64,000 nucleotides of DNA from the NCBI RefSeq assembly GCF_000214035.2, contig NZ_AFHG01000041.1, positions 99 through 64,098 of the forward strand. Direction: 5' to 3'. This stretch comes from Methyloversatilis universalis FAM5 (GTDB lineage: Bacteria > Pseudomonadota > Gammaproteobacteria > Burkholderiales > Rhodocyclaceae). Shown here in pieces: positions 19,189 through 27,913 of the stretch. The notes below the pieces were generated by a model, which was given only the letters and a program-made list of their open reading frames with translations, did not search any database and was not told the DNA's origin. The first letter of the stretch is position 1. Each line of letters opens with the position of its first letter. Made by a program: the position numbers and the translations under genes.

Positions 19189-20342
19189 ATGACGATGGAC
19201 AGATCGCAGGACGAAATCATTTCAGGCTTCTATGCCGCAGCGGCCGGCGAAAAGCGCTGGCCGGATGCGCTGGCGACCCTGCTGAAGCCTTTCGACGCGT
19301 GGGCGATCACGCTTTTCGGAATCGACCTTCAGATGGGGGCCGTCGATTTCAGTTTCGAAGCGGGGAACTCGCCGCCCGAGGCGTCGATTGACTACATACG
19401 CGTCTGGCACCGACACGACCCGCGGGGTGCCATCGTGCAGGGCATGCCGGTCGGTCCATGGGGCAGCTGCCATCACCACTTCGACGAAGGCTTTGTCGAG
19501 CGCGATCCGTTCTTCCAGCAGTTTCTGATTCCCTACGGGGGCGCTGGACTTCGGGCGGCAACGTCTATCGCGACGAGCGTGTGAACGTGGTGATGTCCAT
19601 CCACCGCGGCCCCGAGGTCGGGCCACTGCCGGACACCGAACTGCCCGAGTGCGAAAGGCTGGGCCTGCACATGGGCAAAGCACTGTCCTTGTGGCTGTCT
19701 CGCCGCCAGCGCGAAGCGCATGCAGCGCTCGGCATGGAAATCGTCCAGCGATTGCCACAGCCGGTTGCCATCGTCGACGCCGCACGTCGCATCGTCGGCA
19801 TGAACCCCGCCGCGCAGAGATTCCTGGCGGGTTCGCCGCTGTTGCGCGACAACGCCGGCAGCCTCGGCGCGCGCAACGCAGCCGACGACGCACGACTGCT
19901 GATCGCACTGCGCTCCCTGCGCTTGTCTGAATCGGATACGCATTCGCCGGATCGGGTGTTTCTTGGTCTCGGTGATCGTGGCGGCAACAGACGGACGGGC
20001 CTGTGCCTGCTCAGACTCGTACCGTCATCGACCATGGGCGCGTTCGGGCCGGATGCTCTGGCAATGGTCATGTTCCATGATGCGGACAGCCGACCACATC
20101 CGGACAGCTTCGTGCTGGCGGCAATGTACGACCTGTCGCCCGCCGAGGCTCGCGTCGCAACCGCGCTGTGTGCCGGTGAGGCACTGGCCGACATCGCGCA
20201 GAAACAGAAAGTGTCGATCCACACGGTGCGCTCCCAGGTCAAGACGGTGTTCGACAAGACCGGGTGCAGCCGACAGGCTGAATTGGTGGGCAAGTTGGCA
20301 GGACTGCCCCAGATAGCGGGCGAATCTGGCGCATCTCGCTGA
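19189..20342 (+). pseudogene. Third tandem LuxR-type regulator, frameshifted
   Basis: The first 119 codons match the two upstream paralogues (IRVWHRHDPRG, then QQFLIPYGG), after which the frame fails. The rest continues in the next frame from RWTSGGNVYRDE through a PAS-like IVDAARRIVGMNPAAQ to a LuxR HTH (LSPAEARVATALCAGE...VRSQVKTVFDKTG). The break is at a run of five G (19537-19541), where the paralogues need one more base to encode GGRW. A single-base loss explains it. It may be a true mutation, a sequencing error or a slippage-prone site. Restored length would be about 384 residues. Confidence 0.8.
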
Positions 20343-20532
20343 GGCTGATGCAGGCGTTCGCCGCATCGCCCCCCTTCAGTACAAGCTCGAAAGCGTGCTC
20401 GCGGGAGAGCCAAGGGTCGGTCATCCATATCGGACTGCACGCGCCCCACTCGAGTGGCGTCAAGCCGCACGACTCTGCAAATTGCGTGACGGGCATCCGG
20501 TGGGAGGGCGTCGTGGCTCACCCCGAACGGCC

Positions 20533-20560
20533 TTGACAAAGAAATGGCATCACATACGAT
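20533..20560 (+). promoter_or_regulatory. Promoter of the PIN toxin-antitoxin operon
   Basis: TTGACA at 20533-20538 and TACGAT at 20555-20560 with a 16-bp spacer. The toxin ATG is at 20567, about where transcription should begin, so the mRNA is predicted to be leaderless or nearly so. No Shine-Dalgarno sequence precedes that ATG, which agrees. Confidence 0.6.
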
Positions 20561-20566
20561 ACCAAA

Positions 20567-20983
20567 ATGAACAAGAACATCGTCCTCGATACGAACGTCC
20601 TGCTGACAGCGCTGACGTCTTCACGCGGGACTTCACATCGGCTTGTCGCGATGATCGAGGACGACCGTTTTCGGCTTCATGTGTCGACACCGCTGGTCGC
20701 CGAATATGAATCGGTGCTGAAGCGCGGAAGACTTGCCTTGAGTGAGTCGCAGATCGACGACGTGATCGACTTCATCTGCGCCCGCGCCACTCATCACCAG
20801 ATCTTCTACCTGTGGCGCCCGGCCCTGAAGGACCCTGACGACGATTTTGTTCTCGAACTTGCAGTCAAAGCCGGCGCCGACATCGTTACCTGGAACGAGG
20901 GCGATTTCAAACGGGCCGCCCAGTTCGGCGTCAAAGCCGTCAACCCGCGGATATTTCTCGAACAACTGGAGAAGACACCATGA
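20567..20983 (+). CDS. PIN-domain toxin (COG1569-type putative RNase)
   Basis: 138 residues forming a single PIN domain. Acidic residues expected for the metal site are visible: IVLDTNVLL at the N-terminus, a Glu in LVAEYESVL, LKDPDDDFVLELA in the middle and IVTWNEGDF near the end. Family members are RNA-cleaving toxins of type II toxin-antitoxin systems. The next gene overlaps by 4 bp (ATGA) and encodes a likely antitoxin, so the order is toxin first. The activity is inferred from the fold. Confidence 0.82.
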   Translation: MNKNIVLDTNVLLTALTSSRGTSHRLVAMIEDDRFRLHVSTPLVAEYESVLKRGRLALSESQIDDVIDFICARATHHQIFYLWRPALKDPDDDFVLELAVKAGADIVTWNEGDFKRAAQFGVKAVNPRIFLEQLEKTP

Positions 20984-21213
20984 GCACGATCAGCGTCCGC
21001 CTCCCCGATTCACTGCACCGGATGGCGAAGAGCATTGCCGCCGAAGATCACGTTTCGATGAATCAGTTCATCGCCTCCGCAGTCGCCGAAAAGGTCGCTG
21101 CGTTGACGACGGAAAGCTATCTGAAGGAACGCGCAGAACGGGCCTCGGCGGAGAAGTTCCGGGCCGCGATGGCCGCAGTGCCGGCAGTTCCTCCGAAAGA
21201 GTTCGATCGCTGA
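20980..21213 (+). CDS. Ribbon-helix-helix antitoxin partner
   Basis: 77 residues. The N-terminal STISVRLPDSLHRMAKSIA and MNQFIASAVAEKVAAL pattern is that of a ribbon-helix-helix/HicB-like DNA-binding domain; the charged C-terminal tail would bind and neutralise the PIN toxin. It overlaps the toxin stop by 4 bp, ensuring coupled translation. By family behaviour the complex should repress its own promoter at 20533-20560. Confidence 0.8.
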   Translation: MSTISVRLPDSLHRMAKSIAAEDHVSMNQFIASAVAEKVAALTTESYLKERAERASAEKFRAAMAAVPAVPPKEFDR

Positions 21214-21390
21214 ACGGCTTCGTCTTGCCCGCAAGGATGGATGCTCCGATTCTCCTCATCCCGAGGCTGGTTCAGGCTGGCTTCAGGTCGCACCCGGTCA
21301 CGGAGTCGGACTGCAAGCTTCCGGTTTGAAGGGCTTTGCGCCAGGGAACGTTGCTGTCCATCCCGTAACAGCGCAACCGGCCGCACAAAA

Positions 21391-21421
21391 GAAAACGGCG
21401 GGCACGAGGCCCGCCGTTTTC
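21391..21421 (-). terminator. Rho-independent terminator of pqqA copy 1
   Basis: A perfect 12-bp stem (AAAACGGCGGGC with GCCCGCCGTTTT) around a short loop. Reading on the minus strand the stem ends in a run of T. It lies 17 bp beyond the pqqA stop. The A/T ends make it plausible for both strands. Confidence 0.8.
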
Positions 21422-21438
21422 CTTGCCACCCGAAGAAC

Positions 21439-21513
21439 TTAGCGGTTGGCGACGTACATGGTGATTTCGAAGCCGAAACGCAGGTCGGTGGCCTTCGGGG
21501 TTTCCCAGCTCAT
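21439..21513 (-). CDS. pqqA: PQQ precursor peptide PqqA, copy 1
   Basis: A 24-residue peptide, MSWETPKATDLRFGFEITMY followed by VANR. Glu16 and Tyr20, the two residues cross-linked to build pyrroloquinoline quinone, are present in the standard E-x3-Y spacing. PqqE, with the chaperone PqqD, works on this peptide; PQQ serves periplasmic methanol and other dehydrogenases. AGGAG stands 6 nt before the ATG, and a strong terminator follows the stop, so it forms a monocistronic unit. No pqqBCDE genes are nearby. A second, almost identical copy lies at 31093-31167. Confidence 0.95.
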   Translation of the reverse strand: MSWETPKATDLRFGFEITMYVANR

Positions 21514-21693
21514 ATTGATCTCCTCGGTTGTGAATAGGCTCTTTCGCAGGCCGGGCGGGGCGCGGTGGCGTTCCGCCTGACCTGCACTGCCAGTATCGTC
21601 AGCCGCTGCGGCGTCGGCCTCGGCAGAGGTCTGAACTCAGTCTAAGGAAATTCATGAAGCCATGATCCGGAAGACTTTTCGGCGCGGTCTCGC

Positions 21694-22122
21694 TCAGTCG
21701 GCCAGCACCAGCTTCACGTCGATGTTGCCGCGGGTGGCGTTGGAGTACGGGCACACGATGTGGGCGCGATCCACCAGGCCTTGCAGCTGTTCGCGCGGCA
21801 GGCCGGGCACCGAAATGGTCAGTTCGACCTCGATGCCGAAGCCGGTCGGGATGGCGCCGATGCCGACGCGGCCGGTGATGCGGGCGTCGGCCGGGATCGC
21901 CACCTTGTCCTGACCGGCGACGAACTTCAGCGCGCCCAGGAAGCAGGCGGAATAGCCGGCCGCGAACAGCTGTTCCGGGTTGGTGCCCGGGCCGCCGCCG
22001 CCGCCCAGTTCCTTCGGCGTGGACAGCTGGATGTCGAGCACGCCGTCGGACGACACGGCACGACCTTCGCGGCCGCCGGTGGCGCTGGCCTGGGCGGTAT
22101 ACAGAACCTGTTCAATCGACAT
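21694..22122 (-). CDS. ohr: Organic hydroperoxide resistance protein, OsmC/Ohr family
   Basis: 142 residues, typical for Ohr. Both redox cysteines are visible, in YSACFLGAL (peroxidatic) and [13 protein letters not shown] (resolving). It reduces organic hydroperoxides in the cytoplasm using a dithiol donor. The ATG at 22122 is chosen because AGGAG lies 6 nt upstream and the product starts with the family-typical [10 protein letters not shown]. The gene is divergent from an AraC-type regulator across a 134-bp gap, unlike the usual ohr-ohrR pairing with a MarR regulator. Confidence 0.93.
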   Translation of the reverse strand: MSIEQVLYTAQASATGGREGRAVSSDGVLDIQLSTPKELGGGGGPGTNPEQLFAAGYSACFLGALKFVAGQDKVAIPADARITGRVGIGAIPTGFGIEVELTISVPGLPREQLQGLVDRAHIVCPYSNATRGNIDVKLVLAD

Positions 22123-22227
22123 GAGGGTCTCCTGGGTATGAGGTGGAATCGGGTACCGCCCCGGACGGGCCGGTGAACCCGGTGACCGCACTATGCGCCG
22201 CTCATCCGCACCGATGGAGATAATATG

Positions 22228-22254
22228 TATCGAATACTTGACCCATCGTATCGA
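22228..22254 (+). promoter_or_regulatory. Candidate operator in the ohr/araC divergent region
   Basis: Two direct copies of GTATCGA (22228-22234 and 22248-22254), 20 bp apart and so on the same DNA face, lie just before the AraC-type gene. A TAATAT element at 22221 is also present. Spaced direct repeats are typical binding sites of AraC-family proteins. Binding by the adjacent regulator is inference. Confidence 0.4.
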
Positions 22255-22256
22255 TC

Positions 22257-23114
22257 ATGACGAATGAAGCCCCCAGCGGCGCTGCGGCACCGGACCGGCT
22301 CGAAGCCCTGCTGCAGCATTTTTCGGTCAGCGCGCGGGTATTCAATACCGGGGCGCTGTGCGGGGTGACCGACATCGGCGAGGCCGATGCGGCCGGTCGC
22401 GTGCATCTGGTGCGCGCCGGCGCGGTCGAGGTGCACCACCCGGGCCGCCCGGTGCTGCACCTCAGCGAACCGAGCCTGCTGCTCTATCCGCGACCGCAGG
22501 CCAGCCGCTTCGTGACCGACCCGGTGCGGGGCGCGGATTTCGCCTGCGCCCGCCTGCACTTTTCCGGCGGGGACGCGAACCCGATCGCCGCCGCGCTGCC
22601 GGATGTCACCTGTCTGCCGCTGGCGGCGCTCGACGGCGCCGGCGCGGTGCTGGCGCTGCTATTCGATGAGGCGGGCCGGCAGTACTGCGGCCGGCAGGCG
22701 GTACTCGACCGGCTGTTCGAAGTGCTGCTGATCCAGGTGCTGCGCCACCTGATGGAAAACGGCGAAACCGGTTTCGGCATGCTGGCCGGACTGTCGCACC
22801 CGCGGCTGCGCCGGGCGCTGGTGGCGATGCACGCCGAGCCGGCCCGGCCGTGGTCGCTGGACGCGCTGGCCGCCACCTGCGGCATGTCGCGCAGCGTCTT
22901 CGCGAACGCCTTCCGCAACACCGTGGGCTGCACGCCAGGCGCCTACCTGCAGCGCTGGCGCATCGGCCTGGCGCAACGCGCGCTGCGCCAGGGCCGCGCG
23001 CTCAAGCTGATCGCGGACGAAGTGGGTTATGGCAGCGAAGCGGCGCTGTCGCGCGCCTTCCGCGCACAGACCGGACAGTCGCCGCGGCAGTGGCGGGGAC
23101 GGCCGGTCGCCTGA
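22257..23114 (+). CDS. AraC-family regulator with cupin-6 N-terminal domain, RclR-like
   Basis: 285 residues. The N-terminal half opens DRLEALLQHFSVSARVFNTG and continues ALCGVTD, a pattern of the cupin_6 domain seen in RclR-type regulators where an early Cys is redox-sensitive. The C-terminal third has two helix-turn-helix motifs (SLDALAATCGMSRSVFANAF and IADEVGYGSEAALSRAFR). Being divergent from ohr, it is a good candidate activator of that gene in response to reactive oxygen or chlorine species. Regulation is inferred from position only. Confidence 0.82.
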   Translation: MTNEAPSGAAAPDRLEALLQHFSVSARVFNTGALCGVTDIGEADAAGRVHLVRAGAVEVHHPGRPVLHLSEPSLLLYPRPQASRFVTDPVRGADFACARLHFSGGDANPIAAALPDVTCLPLAALDGAGAVLALLFDEAGRQYCGRQAVLDRLFEVLLIQVLRHLMENGETGFGMLAGLSHPRLRRALVAMHAEPARPWSLDALAATCGMSRSVFANAFRNTVGCTPGAYLQRWRIGLAQRALRQGRALKLIADEVGYGSEAALSRAFRAQTGQSPRQWRGRPVA

Positions 23115-23406
23115 TCCGGTCGCGCTGGTCCGCATCGATCGGCGCACACGGATGTGCCCGAAAATGACAGAGTACTGGTGCGTGACCGTCGCCCACTTCT
23201 TTGATCTAATCGTAAGCACACGAATAAAACAGACTGCACACTTCGCGTGGCGTCGCGCACGGCACCCGGCATCTCAGCACCGGATTCCACGCCGCCGCAC
23301 TCAGGGGCTGATGACTGCCTGACACCACCCCTGCCGCGCGAAGCCGACAGACCGGGACGCACACCGGCACCGGACACCGGTGGCGCCCCACCCGCCTTTC
23401 ACCGCC

Positions 23407-25152
23407 ATGCCTCACGACATCAGTCTTATCGCCACCATTGCGGCCGGTTTCGGCCTCGCCATGATTTTCGGCCTGCTCGCGGTCCGGCTGCGACTGCCGC
23501 CCCTGGTCGGCTATCTGCTCGCCGGCGTGCTGGTCAGTCCGAGCACACCAGGCTTCGTCGCCGATGTCGGCCTCGCCGGCCAGCTGGCCGAGATCGGCGT
23601 CATGCTGCTCATGTTCGGCGTCGGCCTGCATTTTTCGCTGGACGAACTGATGGCGGTGCGGCGCATCGCGATACCGGGCGCCATCGTGCAGATCGCGGTG
23701 GCCACGGTGCTCGGCATGGCGGCCGCCCATCTGTGGGACTGGCCGCTGGGCGGCGCCATGGTGTTCGGCCTCTGCCTGTCGGTCGCCAGCACGGTGGTGC
23801 TGCTGCGGGCGCTCGAATCGCGCGGCCTGCTGAAGTCGGTGAACGGGCAGATCGCGGTCGGCTGGCTGGTGGTCGAGGATCTGGTGATGGTGCTGGTGCT
23901 GGTCATGCTGCCGGCGCTGGCCGATGTGCTCGGCGGCAGCGCTGGCGGCAAGGCCGCGCACGCCTCCGGCCTCGGGCTGTGGCCGGCGCTGGCGCTGACG
24001 CTGGCCAAAGTGGTGGCCTTCATCGTGCTGATGCTGGTGGTGGGCCGGCGGGTGCTGCCGCGCCTGCTGTGGTGGGTGGCGCGCACCGGCTCGCAGGAGC
24101 TGTTCCGTCTGGCGGTGATCGCGATCGCGGTCGGCGTCGCCTTCGGCGCGGCCACGCTGTTCGACGTGTCGTTCGCGCTGGGCGCCTTCTTCGCCGGCAT
24201 GATGATGCGCGAATCCGAATTCAGTCATCGCGCGGCGGACGAATCGCTGCCGCTGCGCGACGCCTTCGCGGTGCTGTTCTTCGTGTCGGTGGGCATGCTG
24301 TTCGACCCGGCGGTGGTGTGGAACCAGCCGCTCAAGCTGCTCATCGTGGTGGCCATCGTCATGCTGGGCAAGACGGTGGCCGCCATGCTGCTGGTGCTGG
24401 CTTTCCGCTACCCGCTGAACACCGCGCTCACGGTGGGCGTGAGTCTGGCGCAGATCGGCGAGTTCTCCTTCATCCTGGCCGGGCTGGGCGTGTCACTGGG
24501 CGTGATGCCGGCGGAAGGCCAGAGCCTGGTGCTGGCCGCCGCGCTGCTGTCGATCGCCGCCAATACCGCGCTGTTCTCGGCGATCGAGCCGCTGCGCGCC
24601 TGGGTGACCGCGCGCTCGGCCCTTGCACGACGGCTGGAACAGCGCGACGACCCGCTGGCGGCGCTGCCGATGAGCACCGACAGCCGGCTGCTGCACGAAC
24701 AGGTGGTGCTGGTCGGCTACGGCCGGGTAGGCCAGCGCATCGCCGCCTCGCTGCAGGCGCAGCAGATTCCCTATGTGGTGGCGGAAATGAACCGCGAACG
24801 CGTCGACCAGCTGCGCCAGCAGGGCATTCCTGCGGTGTATGGCGACGCGCAGTCGCCCGAGGTGCTGATCCAGGCGCATATCGCGCGTGCTGCGGTGCTG
24901 GTGATCGCGCTGCCGGAAACCCTGCACGTGCGCACCATGGTCGAGGTCGCCCGCACGCTGAACCCGGACATCGCGGTGGTGATGCGCAGCCACAACGAGG
25001 ACGAAGCCGAACTGCTGCGCCGGGAAAAGCTCGGCACCGTGCTGGTCGGCGAACACGAACTGGCGCGCGGCATGGCCGAACACGTGGCGCGCCATTTCGG
25101 CCGCACGGTCAGCACCGACAGCACCGCCATCCATCCCCCTTCCGGCCACTGA
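23407..25152 (+). CDS. Monovalent cation:proton antiporter, YbaL/KefB type
   Basis: 581 residues. About twelve membrane helices (to about residue 400) form a Na/H-exchanger domain, with LPPLVGYLLAGVLVSPSTPG and GWLVVEDLVMVLVLV typical of the CPA2 family. The C-terminus is a TrkA-N/RCK domain with the nucleotide motif VVLVGYGRVGQRIA. The expected role is potassium or other cation efflux gated by a cytosolic ligand. The ATG at 23407 (MPHDIS) fits family starts. It is followed after 22 bp by the P-type ATPase gene, so they probably share a transcript. The 292 bp before it hold no gene I can support. Confidence 0.88.
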   Translation: MPHDISLIATIAAGFGLAMIFGLLAVRLRLPPLVGYLLAGVLVSPSTPGFVADVGLAGQLAEIGVMLLMFGVGLHFSLDELMAVRRIAIPGAIVQIAVATVLGMAAAHLWDWPLGGAMVFGLCLSVASTVVLLRALESRGLLKSVNGQIAVGWLVVEDLVMVLVLVMLPALADVLGGSAGGKAAHASGLGLWPALALTLAKVVAFIVLMLVVGRRVLPRLLWWVARTGSQELFRLAVIAIAVGVAFGAATLFDVSFALGAFFAGMMMRESEFSHRAADESLPLRDAFAVLFFVSVGMLFDPAVVWNQPLKLLIVVAIVMLGKTVAAMLLVLAFRYPLNTALTVGVSLAQIGEFSFILAGLGVSLGVMPAEGQSLVLAAALLSIAANTALFSAIEPLRAWVTARSALARRLEQRDDPLAALPMSTDSRLLHEQVVLVGYGRVGQRIAASLQAQQIPYVVAEMNRERVDQLRQQGIPAVYGDAQSPEVLIQAHIARAAVLVIALPETLHVRTMVEVARTLNPDIAVVMRSHNEDEAELLRREKLGTVLVGEHELARGMAEHVARHFGRTVSTDSTAIHPPSGH

Positions 25153-25174
25153 CGCCGCCTCAGCGAAACACGCC

Positions 25175-27895
25175 ATGTCCTCCGCACCACCGCACCGCCC
25201 CGCCTCCCCCGATACCCCGCCCTGGCATGCACTGACCGCAGACGCGGTCTGTGCAGCGCTGGAGGTTGATCCGCACACCGGCCTGTCGGCCGCCGAAGCG
25301 GCCGCGCGGCGCGTGCGTCACGGCGAGAACCGGCTGCCGGAGCCGCAGCGGCGGCCGCCCTGGCTGCGCTTCCTGCTGCAGTTCCACAACCCGCTCATCT
25401 ATGTGCTGCTGGCGGCCGGTCTGGTCACGCTGGCGCTGGGCAGCCATGTGGACGCCGGCGTCATCCTCGGCGTGGTGCTCATCAATGCGCTGATCGGCCA
25501 CATCCAGGAAGGCAAGGCCGAGCGCGCGCTGGACGCGGTGCGCGGCATGCTGGCCGCCCGCGCCACCGTGCTGCGCGACGGCGAGCGTCACCCGGTGGAT
25601 GCGGCCGAACTGGTGCCCGGCGACATCGTGCTGCTGGAGCCGGGTGACAAGGTGCCGGCCGATCTGCGGCTGCTGCAGGCGCACAACCTGCGCACGGTGG
25701 AAGCGGCGCTGACCGGCGAGTCGGCGCCGGTGGACAAGACGCTGGAGCCGGTCGACGCCGGCGCCGGCATCGGTGACCGTCATCCGGTCTGTCATTCGGG
25801 CACGCTGGTCGCCTTCGGTCAGGGGCGCGGCGTGGTGGTGGCGACCGGCGCGCGCACCGAGATCGGCCGCATCGGCACGCTGGTGTCCGAGGTGGACACG
25901 CTGGCCACGCCGCTCACCCGCCGGCTGGACCAGTTCGCGCGCCAGATCACCGGCTTCATCCTCGCGGTGTCGGCGCTGACCGTGGCCTACGGCCTGTTCG
26001 TCGCGCACATGCCGCTGCTCGACCTGTTCCTCGCGGTGGTGGGCATCGCGGTGGCCGCCATCCCGGAAGGCATGCCGGCGGTGGTGACCATCGTGCTCGC
26101 CATCGGCACCCGCACCATGGCGCGCAAGAAAGCCATCGTGCGCCGGCTGCCCGCGGTGGAAACCCTGGGTTCGGTCACCGTCATCTGCACCGACAAGACC
26201 GGCACCCTGACCCGCAATGAAATGAGCGCGGTGCGGCTGGTGCTGCCCGGCGGCCGCACCCTGCGCGTGAGCGGCGGCGGCTATGCGCCGGAAGGCGGCT
26301 TTCACGACGGCAGCCGGCCGGTGGATCCGGAAGCCGACGAAGCCCTCGCCGCGGCAGCGCACTGCGCGTTGCTGTGCAATGACGCGCAGATCGGGCCGGA
26401 TGGCGCCGGCGGCTGGAGCCTGGTGGGCGACCCGACCGAAGGCGCGCTGCTGGCGCTGGCGCGCAAGGCCGGGCTGGACCCGCAGGACAGCACGCGCGCC
26501 TGGCCGCGGCTCGACACCCTGCCCTTCGATTCGGCGCGCCAGTTCATGGCCACGCTGCACCACGACCACGACGGCCACGCCCGCGTGCTGCTCAAGGGCG
26601 CGCCGGAGCGCGTGCTGGCGCGCTGCGACCGGCTGGCCGGCGGCGGCGCCTTCGATCCGGACGGCTGGGCGGCCGAGGTGGCCCGCGCCGCCGGTGACGG
26701 CGAGCGGGTACTCGCGCTGGCGCGTGCGCCGGTCGCCCGCGGCACGGTGAGCCTGGAAGCGGCGCATCTGGACGCACCGTTCGAACTGCTGGGTCTGGTC
26801 GGCATCATCGACCCGCCGCGCGAAGAGGCGATTGCCGCGGTCGCGCAGTGCCGTGACGCCGGCATACGGGTGAAGATGATCACCGGCGACCACGCGGTCA
26901 CCGCCGCCGCCATCGGCAGCGAACTCGGCCTGCAGGCGGAAGGCACGCTGACCGGCGAACAGATGGACAGGCTGGACGACGCCGCGCTGCGGGCGCGTGC
27001 GCTCGACACCGACGTGATCGCGCGTGCCAGCCCGGAGCACAAGCTGCGGCTGATCGCCGCGCTGCGCGCCGAAGGCCATCTCGTGGCGATGACCGGCGAC
27101 GGCGTGAATGACGCGCCGGCGCTGAAGTCGGCCGACATCGGCGTGGCCATGGGCGGCAAGGGCACCGACGCGGCGCGCGAGGCGTCGGACCTGGTGCTGA
27201 CCGACGACAACTTCGCCACCATCGCCCGCGCGGTACGCGAAGGCCGCGTGGTGTTCGACAACATCAAGAAGTCGCTGATGCACATGCTGCCCACCAATGG
27301 CGGCGAGGCCGGCGTCATCCTGCTGGCCATCTTCGCCGGGCTGCCGCTGCCGGTGACCGCCGGCCAGATCCTGTGGGTGAACACGGTCACCTCGGTCACG
27401 CTGGCGCTGTCGCTGGCGTTCGAACCGGCCGAGCACGGCGTCATGCAGCATCCGCCGCGACCGCCGTCCGAGGCGCTGATCACGCGCGCGCTGGGGCTGC
27501 GCATCCTGTTCGTGATCGCGCTGATGGTGGCAGCCACCTTCGGCGTGTTCCACTGGGAACTGGCGCGCGGCAGCAGTCTGGAACTGGCGCGTACCGCCGC
27601 GGTGAACACCATCGTCATGTGCGAACTGTTCTACCTGTTCAACGTGCGCCACTTCACCGCCCACGCCTTCCGGCTCGAAACGCTGACCGGCAACCGGGTC
27701 GCGCTCGGTGTCGGCGCGCTGCTCATCGTGCTGCAGCTGCTGTTCACCTACGCCCCGCCGATGCACGCCCTGTTCCGCAGCGCGCCGCTGGACCTGCAGT
27801 CATGGAGCGTGATTGCGGTCAGCGGACTGCTGCTCTTCATCGCGGTCGAAGCCGAGAAGGCCCTGCTTCGCCGCCTGCGCATCCACCGTCTTTAA
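25175..27895 (+). CDS. Cation-transporting P-type ATPase, calcium-type (P2)
   Basis: 906 residues. Visible parts are an N-terminal cation-ATPase domain, the actuator motif LTGESAPVDK, the transmembrane ion site AAIPEGMPAVVT, the phosphorylation motif ICTDKTGTLTRNE, the nucleotide-binding KGAPERV, and the hinge MTGDGVNDAPALKSADIGVA. The PEGMP motif in helix 4 resembles calcium and manganese pumps. It should export a divalent cation. It sits between a cation antiporter and a universal stress protein, with a Na/Ca exchanger following, so the cluster looks dedicated to ion homeostasis. Confidence 0.9.
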   Translation: MSSAPPHRPASPDTPPWHALTADAVCAALEVDPHTGLSAAEAAARRVRHGENRLPEPQRRPPWLRFLLQFHNPLIYVLLAAGLVTLALGSHVDAGVILGVVLINALIGHIQEGKAERALDAVRGMLAARATVLRDGERHPVDAAELVPGDIVLLEPGDKVPADLRLLQAHNLRTVEAALTGESAPVDKTLEPVDAGAGIGDRHPVCHSGTLVAFGQGRGVVVATGARTEIGRIGTLVSEVDTLATPLTRRLDQFARQITGFILAVSALTVAYGLFVAHMPLLDLFLAVVGIAVAAIPEGMPAVVTIVLAIGTRTMARKKAIVRRLPAVETLGSVTVICTDKTGTLTRNEMSAVRLVLPGGRTLRVSGGGYAPEGGFHDGSRPVDPEADEALAAAAHCALLCNDAQIGPDGAGGWSLVGDPTEGALLALARKAGLDPQDSTRAWPRLDTLPFDSARQFMATLHHDHDGHARVLLKGAPERVLARCDRLAGGGAFDPDGWAAEVARAAGDGERVLALARAPVARGTVSLEAAHLDAPFELLGLVGIIDPPREEAIAAVAQCRDAGIRVKMITGDHAVTAAAIGSELGLQAEGTLTGEQMDRLDDAALRARALDTDVIARASPEHKLRLIAALRAEGHLVAMTGDGVNDAPALKSADIGVAMGGKGTDAAREASDLVLTDDNFATIARAVREGRVVFDNIKKSLMHMLPTNGGEAGVILLAIFAGLPLPVTAGQILWVNTVTSVTLALSLAFEPAEHGVMQHPPRPPSEALITRALGLRILFVIALMVAATFGVFHWELARGSSLELARTAAVNTIVMCELFYLFNVRHFTAHAFRLETLTGNRVALGVGALLIVLQLLFTYAPPMHALFRSAPLDLQSWSVIAVSGLLLFIAVEAEKALLRRLRIHRL

Positions 27896-27913
27896 GCCCG
27901 TCAGGAGGACACC

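Noticed and set aside
20239-20539. Minus-strand frame after the LuxR cluster
   Set aside because: Overlaps the LuxR3 end, has no ribosome site and no recognisable domain.
25160-27766. Very long minus-strand open frame opposite the P-type ATPase
   Set aside because: Same mirror-frame effect; the plus strand encodes all P-type ATPase motifs without a break.
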